This document shows positions 15,282 through 18,709 of a stretch of 18,709 bases of DNA, piece after piece. The number at the start of each line of letters is the position of its first letter. The first letter of the stretch is position 1. This stretch comes from an uncultured Bacteroidaceae bacterium (GTDB lineage: Bacteria; Bacteroidota; Bacteroidia; Bacteroidales; Bacteroidaceae). The position numbers and the translations under genes were made by a program. The stretch lies in contig CAJGDX010000036.1 in NCBI GenBank assembly GCA_904502185.1, forward strand, positions 1 through 18,709, given 5' to 3'. Below the pieces are notes generated by a model. That model did no database searches. It was not told where the DNA came from and worked only from the letters and a program-made list of their open reading frames with translations.

Positions 15282-15289
15282 CAAAGATA
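15282..15289 (-). promoter_or_regulatory. -7 box at the edge of the duplicated repeat
   Basis: TATCTTTG on the minus strand matches TAnnTTTG, with TTTA 20 bases upstream as a one-mismatch -33 box. It ends only 8 bases before the ATG at 15273, so the message would be almost leaderless. The matching site in the second repeat copy has TATCTTTA. Confidence 0.45.
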
Positions 15290-15419
15290 CAACAAACGAG
15301 CGAGATATATAAAGTTTACTTTAATATTTCAAAGCGAGTGAAGTTTTATCTTATCTAAAGATACAACAAACGAGCGAGATATGTAAAGTTTACTTTAATA
15401 TTTCAAAGCGAGTGAAGTT
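15283..15419. repeat. 63-base direct repeat, two copies
   Basis: Copies at 15283-15345 and 15357-15419 differ at one base (ATATA against ATGTA) and are 74 bases apart. Each runs from AAAGATACAACAAACGAGCG to AAAGCGAGTGAAGTT and contains the short inverted repeat AAAGT-TT-ACTTT. They fill most of the 270-base gap between divergent genes; the rest holds the SGNH promoter. Seen directly; origin unknown. Confidence 0.9.
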
Positions 15420-15481
15420 ACTTTTTTAAACAAAAACAGATAAAAACATCAGCCACTTAACAAAGATTACAATTTATTCAT

Positions 15482-15489
15482 TAACTTTG
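15482..15489 (+). promoter_or_regulatory. -7 promoter box of the SGNH hydrolase gene
   Basis: TAACTTTG matches TAnnTTTG, 54 bases before the ATG at 15544. No good TTTG is seen 19-20 bases upstream. A transcript start near 15493 would leave a leader of about 50 bases. Confidence 0.5.
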
Positions 15490-15543
15490 AAGCCGTATCG
15501 AAAATATGACACAATAATTCAAACACCATAAAAATTTACAGAC

Positions 15544-16245
15544 ATGAAAAAAAGCATTTGGGTAAACCTGTTGTTACTCGTAATTTGTATGGGATTCTCT
15601 GTGAATGCAAACGCACAGAAACATGAGTTCGCAAACTACAAGCGCTACGCAAAAGCAAACTCTGAACTTCCCAAAGTAGAGAAAAAGAACAAACGTGTGG
15701 TATTCATGGGCAACTCTATCACCGAAGGCTGGCCCATGCATCGCCCCGAGTTCTTCAAAGAGAACCCCAACTACATTGGTCGTGGTATCGGCGGTCAGAC
15801 ATCTTACCAGTTCCTTCTCCGTTTCCGTGAGGACGTTGTTAAACTTAACCCCAAAGTGGTGATTATCAATGCAGGAACAAACGACGTTGCCGAGAATACA
15901 GGCCCCTACAACGAGGAGTTCACATTCAACAACATTGTCTCTATGGTAGACATTGCAAAGGCTAACAAAATCAAGGTTATCCTGACCTCTGTACTTCCCG
16001 CTAAGCGCTTCGGTTGGCATCCTCACATTACTGACGCCCCCGACAAGATTATTGCCCTGAACAAACGCATCGAGGCCTATGCCAAGGCTAACAAGATTCC
16101 TTACGTAGACTACTACAAAGCACTTGTTGACGCTGACGGCCGCACATTGCCCAAGAAATATTCTAACGACGGTGTTCACCCCCTCCCCGATGGTTACAAG
16201 GTGATGGAGGCTCTTATTCAGCCCGTTATCAAGAAACTTCTCTAA
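15544..16245 (+). CDS. Exported SGNH/GDSL-family hydrolase
   Basis: A 233-residue secreted esterase or deacetylase of the SGNH superfamily. A signal peptide (1-24, MKKSIWVNLLLLVICMG.. ending NANA|Q) directs export. The four family blocks are present: nucleophile Ser58 in MGNSITEGW (GNS instead of the usual GDS), Gly84 in GIGGQTS, Asn113 in AGTNDV, and Asp209 with His212 in NDGVHPLPDGY. The Trp after the nucleophile block and RFGWHPHITDAPDKI fit the group of GDSL lipase-like proteins related to platelet-activating-factor acetylhydrolase. In gut Bacteroidales such enzymes often remove acetyl or other acyl groups from glycans; the substrate here cannot be told, as no polysaccharide-use genes are nearby. 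It is a single gene with its own promoter and terminator. Confidence 0.93.
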   Translation: MKKSIWVNLLLLVICMGFSVNANAQKHEFANYKRYAKANSELPKVEKKNKRVVFMGNSITEGWPMHRPEFFKENPNYIGRGIGGQTSYQFLLRFREDVVKLNPKVVIINAGTNDVAENTGPYNEEFTFNNIVSMVDIAKANKIKVILTSVLPAKRFGWHPHITDAPDKIIALNKRIEAYAKANKIPYVDYYKALVDADGRTLPKKYSNDGVHPLPDGYKVMEALIQPVIKKLL

Positions 16246-16270
16246 TATTCAAAGATTTTGCTAAACATAC

Positions 16271-16305
16271 AAAAAACGCTTGCGATTTTTTCGCAAGCGT
16301 TTTTT
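16271..16305. terminator. Bidirectional terminator between SGNH and TIR-Sel1 genes
   Basis: Perfect 15-base inverted repeat (16271-16285 and 16291-16305; core CGCTTGCGA) with a T5 loop and A6/T6 ends. It lies between convergent genes ending at 16245 (+) and 16325 (-). Confidence 0.9.
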
Positions 16306-16324
16306 ATTGAAAGAGTGTTTATAT

Positions 16325-17761
16325 TTACTTCTGCAATTCTTTCAAGGCTTTTATAGCACAATCATTTCCTTGTTCCGCAGCTTTGCGATACCATTTGACA
16401 GCCTCTGATTCTTCTTTGGAAACACCACGACCATTTTTGTAGCAGTAGCCCAAATCACATTGAGCATGTTCATGCCCTTGTTCAGCAGCCTTGCGATACC
16501 ATTTGACCGCTTCCGATTCATCCTTGGAAACACCCATACCATCTTTGTAGCAGCGGCCCAAATCATATTGAGAATTAACATCCCCTTGTTCCGCAGCCTT
16601 GCGATACCACTTGACAGCCTCTGATTCATCCCTGGAAACACCGCTACCAAATTCGTAGCACCAGCCTAAATTATTTTGAGCACGAGCATTCCCTTGTTCA
16701 GCAGCCTTACTATACCACTGAACAGCCAAAGATTTATCTTTGGAAATACCATAGCCCCATTGATAGCAGTAGCCCAAATTACATTGAGCAGATACATGCC
16801 CTTGTTCAGCCGCTTTGCGATACCATTTAACACCCTCTGATTCATCTTTGGAAACACCTATGCCATTTCGGTAGCAATAGCCCAAATTAAATTGAGCGGC
16901 AGCATTCCCTTGTTCCGCAGCCTTGCGATACCACTTGACAGCCTCAGATTCATCTTTGGAAACACCACGACCTTTTTCGTAGCACACACCTAAATTACAT
17001 TGAGCATCAGCATACCCTTGTTCCGCAGCCTTGCGATACCATTTGACAGCCTCAGATTCATCTTTGGGAACACCTCTACCATATTCGTAGCACCAACCTA
17101 AATTACATTGAGCGGCAGCATGCCCTTGTTCCGCAGCTTTGCGATACCATTTGACAGCCTCTGATTCATCCGTGGGAACACCTCTACCATTTCGATAGCA
17201 CCAACCTAAATTGCATTGAGCAGAAGCATACCCTTGTTCGGCAGCCTTGCGGTACCACTTGACAGCCTCTTCGTAATCCTTCTTGTCATAGGCGTCGTCA
17301 CCACGCCGATTGCATTTCACAGCATCTTCCGGTAATATTTTCTCAGGAGATTCACTCCGTTTTTTACCCAGCATGCGCAGCAAATCATCTACAAGGACTG
17401 TATCTATAGGATGTTCATCCAGGCGACGCCAATTAATACTGCTGAACACAAAACGCAGTGCAGGCGGCATTGTACTGCCATCAATTATATATGGCAGAAT
17501 GCTTCCTTTGGGTTTTTCGTTGAAGGCAAAGGTTATCTCGCTCTGCGTGAATTTCGATTCGTAGGAGTTGTTGCTTGCCAAATACAAAAATATTCGGCTC
17601 TCTATTATTGCATCTGCCAGGACTGCGGGAAACTCAAAACCTCCACTTATGCCTACACGGTCGATAAAGTAGTTTATGCCAACCTTATCAAATACACTGC
17701 ATATGCGGTCGGCGACAGCAATATCCTTGCGTGAATAGCTTATAAAAACATCGTATTTCAT
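16325..17761 (-). CDS. TIR domain protein with Sel1 repeats
   Basis: A 478-residue cytoplasmic protein. Residues 1-130 are a bacterial TIR domain: box 1 DVFISYSRKD (4-13), a BB-loop-like region (YFIDRVGISGGFEFP, 31-45) and Glu75 in FTQSEITFAF, at the place of the glutamate that catalyses NAD+ cleavage in active TIR enzymes. After a linker (about 131-150) come eight Sel1-type 36-residue repeats plus a last half repeat, each with the pattern AVKWYRKAAEQG..AQ..LG.CY..G.GV..DES. Sel1 arrays bind proteins and often serve as sensors. TIR joined to repeat domains is a common plan in bacterial immune proteins, so an NAD-consuming anti-phage effector is a reasonable guess. The ATG at 17761 gives MKYDVFISYS; an extension to 17860 would cover the promoter. 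No partner gene is adjacent. Confidence 0.9.
   Translation of the reverse strand: MKYDVFISYSRKDIAVADRICSVFDKVGINYFIDRVGISGGFEFPAVLADAIIESRIFLYLASNNSYESKFTQSEITFAFNEKPKGSILPYIIDGSTMPPALRFVFSSINWRRLDEHPIDTVLVDDLLRMLGKKRSESPEKILPEDAVKCNRRGDDAYDKKDYEEAVKWYRKAAEQGYASAQCNLGWCYRNGRGVPTDESEAVKWYRKAAEQGHAAAQCNLGWCYEYGRGVPKDESEAVKWYRKAAEQGYADAQCNLGVCYEKGRGVSKDESEAVKWYRKAAEQGNAAAQFNLGYCYRNGIGVSKDESEGVKWYRKAAEQGHVSAQCNLGYCYQWGYGISKDKSLAVQWYSKAAEQGNARAQNNLGWCYEFGSGVSRDESEAVKWYRKAAEQGDVNSQYDLGRCYKDGMGVSKDESEAVKWYRKAAEQGHEHAQCDLGYCYKNGRGVSKEESEAVKWYRKAAEQGNDCAIKALKELQK
16328..17290 (-). repeat. 108-base tandem repeats coding for Sel1 units
   Basis: Nine units (the last one partial) of 108 bases, each encoding a 36-residue Sel1 repeat; the first AVKWY codon begins at 17266. 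Units are highly similar at DNA level (for example CCTTGTTCCGCAGC and GATACCA recur in most copies on the plus strand), which points to recent expansion or gene conversion. Confidence 0.85.
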
Positions 17762-17781
17762 AACATTATGCCTATCAAATA

Positions 17782-17812
17782 CAAAAATAGCCAAAATGTT
17801 GAAATAATCAAA
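17782..17812 (-). promoter_or_regulatory. TIR-Sel1 promoter
   Basis: TTTG (17812-17809), 19 bases, TATTTTTG (17789-17782) on the minus strand, an exact match to the Bacteroides pattern. The start would be near 17778, about 16 bases before the ATG, so the gene is transcribed on its own. Confidence 0.7.
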
Positions 17813-17820
17813 ATTCGAGC

Positions 17821-17858
17821 AAATAAAAGACTGCGACAGAGAAACCTCCGTCGCAGTC
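17821..17858 (-). terminator. Terminator after the frdAB genes
   Basis: Perfect 9-base stem GACTGCGAC / GTCGCAGTC (17858-17850 and 17837-17829), 12-base loop with further partial pairing, followed on the minus strand by TTTTATTT. It lies 26 bases after the stop at 17885 and just upstream of the TIR-Sel1 promoter, so it separates the two units. Confidence 0.88.
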
Positions 17859-17884
17859 AATATTAATCAAGCAAATTGTCTTGT

Positions 17885-18640
17885 TTAGTCAGCAAGCTTA
17901 GCTTTGATGAACTCGCGGTTCAGGCGAGCGATGTTGCTGATAGAAACACACTTGGGACACTCAGCCTCACAAGCACGAGTGTTGGTACAGTTACCGAAGC
18001 CCAGCTCGTCCATCTTGGCAACCATTGCCTTAACGCGGCTTGCAGCCTCAACCTTACCCTGGGGAAGGAGAGCAAACTGGCTAACCTTTGCAGAAACGAA
18101 GAGCATTGCAGAACCGTTCTTACATGCTGCTACGCAGGCACCGCAACCGATACATGCTGCTGCATCCATAGCCTCCTCTGCGATGTCCTTGCCGATGGGA
18201 ATTGCGTTTGCATCGGGGATACCACCTGTGTTGATTGATACGAAACCACCGGCCTGCTGTATCTTGTCGAATGCTGTACGGTCAACCATAAGGTCGCGGA
18301 TAACGGGGAACGCAGCCGAACGCCAGGGCTCAACTGTGATTGTGTCACCGTCGTTGAAGCGACGCATGTAGAGCTGACAGGTTGTTGCTCCTGTTGCGGG
18401 ACCGTGGGGACGACCGTTAACATAGAGTGAACACATACCGCAGATACCCTCACGACAGTCGTGGTCGAATACTATGGGTTCCTTACCTTCGTTCACCAAC
18501 TTCTCGTTGAGAATGTCGAGCATTTCAAGGAATGAGGTGTCACCGGGAATATCCTTCATATCAAAGGTATCAAAATAACCTTTTTCCTTAGGACCTCTCT
18601 GACGCCATACATTTAAAGTAAAACTTATATTTTTATCCAT
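17885..18640 (-). CDS. frdB: Succinate dehydrogenase/fumarate reductase iron-sulfur subunit
   Basis: A 251-residue subunit that carries electrons between the flavoprotein and the membrane subunit of complex II; in Bacteroidales it mainly works as fumarate reductase in anaerobic respiration. Cluster ligands are visible: 2Fe-2S Cys62, Cys67, Cys70 (CREGICGMC) and Cys88; 4Fe-4S Cys163, 166, 169 (CIGCGAC); the remaining cysteines 173, 218, 224, 228 and 231 (CKNG and [14 protein letters not shown]) cover the 3Fe-4S and last 4Fe-4S ligands. The start at 18640 is preceded by AAAGGA about 9 bases upstream, a rare good Shine-Dalgarno match. It follows the flavoprotein gene by 16 bases and ends before a strong terminator, so it is the last gene of its operon. 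Confidence 0.95.
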   Translation of the reverse strand: MDKNISFTLNVWRQRGPKEKGYFDTFDMKDIPGDTSFLEMLDILNEKLVNEGKEPIVFDHDCREGICGMCSLYVNGRPHGPATGATTCQLYMRRFNDGDTITVEPWRSAAFPVIRDLMVDRTAFDKIQQAGGFVSINTGGIPDANAIPIGKDIAEEAMDAAACIGCGACVAACKNGSAMLFVSAKVSQFALLPQGKVEAASRVKAMVAKMDELGFGNCTNTRACEAECPKCVSISNIARLNREFIKAKLAD

Positions 18641-18656
18641 TGCTATATCCTTTTAA

Positions 18657-18709
18657 TTAGTTCTTGTAGTTACGCTGCTGTACCTTGATGTACTGATAGT
18701 TGAGGTCCT
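18657..18709 (-). CDS. frdA: C-terminal end of the fumarate reductase flavoprotein subunit (partial)
   Basis: Only 16 codons and a TAA stop are inside the window, read leftward from the edge: DLNYQYIKVQQRNYKN. This fits the C-terminal end of the Bacteroidales FrdA/SdhA protein, and the position directly before frdB, with 16 bases between them, supports it. The call rests mainly on gene order, because so little sequence is present. Confidence 0.7.
   Translation of the reverse strand, partial: DLNYQYIKVQQRNYKN

Noticed and set aside
14076..15543. Possible mobile element around the small unknown genes
   Set aside because: No transposase, integrase, terminal inverted repeats or target-site duplication; the only repeat is the 63-base direct repeat.
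16328..17290. Regular repeats as a CRISPR array
   Set aside because: The 108-base repeats are coding, have no unique spacers and translate to Sel1 units.
17762..17860. N-terminal extension of the TIR-Sel1 gene
   Set aside because: It covers an exact promoter match and the upstream terminator; the TIR domain starts properly at 17761.

Overview
The window looks like a chromosomal segment of a member of the Bacteroidales (Bacteroidota). Three things point there. The protein families are typical of the group: BT_3928-like DoxX/MauE protein, DUF1599, DUF4835, DUF3127, a DUF4369-TlpA lipoprotein, and a Rho with a very long disordered insert. Several promoters match the Bacteroides form, TTTG, 19-20 bases, then TAnnTTTG. 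Ribosome-binding sites are mostly weak and AT-rich. No rRNA, tRNA, CRISPR array, insertion sequence or integrase was seen.

Layout. Bases 1-9217 are minus-strand housekeeping genes, read right to left from a clear promoter at 9187-9217: dnaN, a DnaQ-like exonuclease, coaBC joined in frame to a DUF4835 protein, and recN. A second block follows, probably with its own start near 3334: a polyprenol-phosphate mannosyltransferase-like GT2, DUF1599, the DoxX/MauE protein and tpiA (cut by the window edge). Gene spacing is tight. At 9469-9840 a lone plus-strand DUF3127 gene diverges from dnaN and meets rho across a two-way terminator. Rho (9920-11998) has a 120-base leader. Upstream of it lie two tandem DnaA-box-like sequences and the terminator of the next block: a TlpA-like lipoprotein and the GTPase engB.

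From 14264 to 17761 the content is less conserved: a two-helix membrane protein, a small exported four-cysteine protein, a divergent intergenic region with a 63-base direct repeat, an exported SGNH hydrolase (+), and a TIR-Sel1 protein built of near-identical 108-base repeats. The window ends with the iron-sulfur subunit of succinate dehydrogenase/fumarate reductase and the last codons of its flavoprotein subunit.

How the genes fit together: dnaN, the exonuclease and recN serve replication and repair; coaBC makes 4'-phosphopantetheine for coenzyme A; Rho ends transcription; EngB assists ribosome assembly; tpiA and frdAB belong to glycolysis and anaerobic fumarate respiration. The points most worth a second look are the CoaBC::DUF4835 fusion (explained by a single extra T in a T5 run), the TIR-Sel1 gene as a stand-alone candidate immune effector, the SSB-like tail of DUF3127 beside dnaN, the duplicated basic motifs in Rho's disordered insert, the DnaA-box pair, and the duplicated promoter-bearing repeat at 15283-15419. 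No wholly new multi-gene system is evident.
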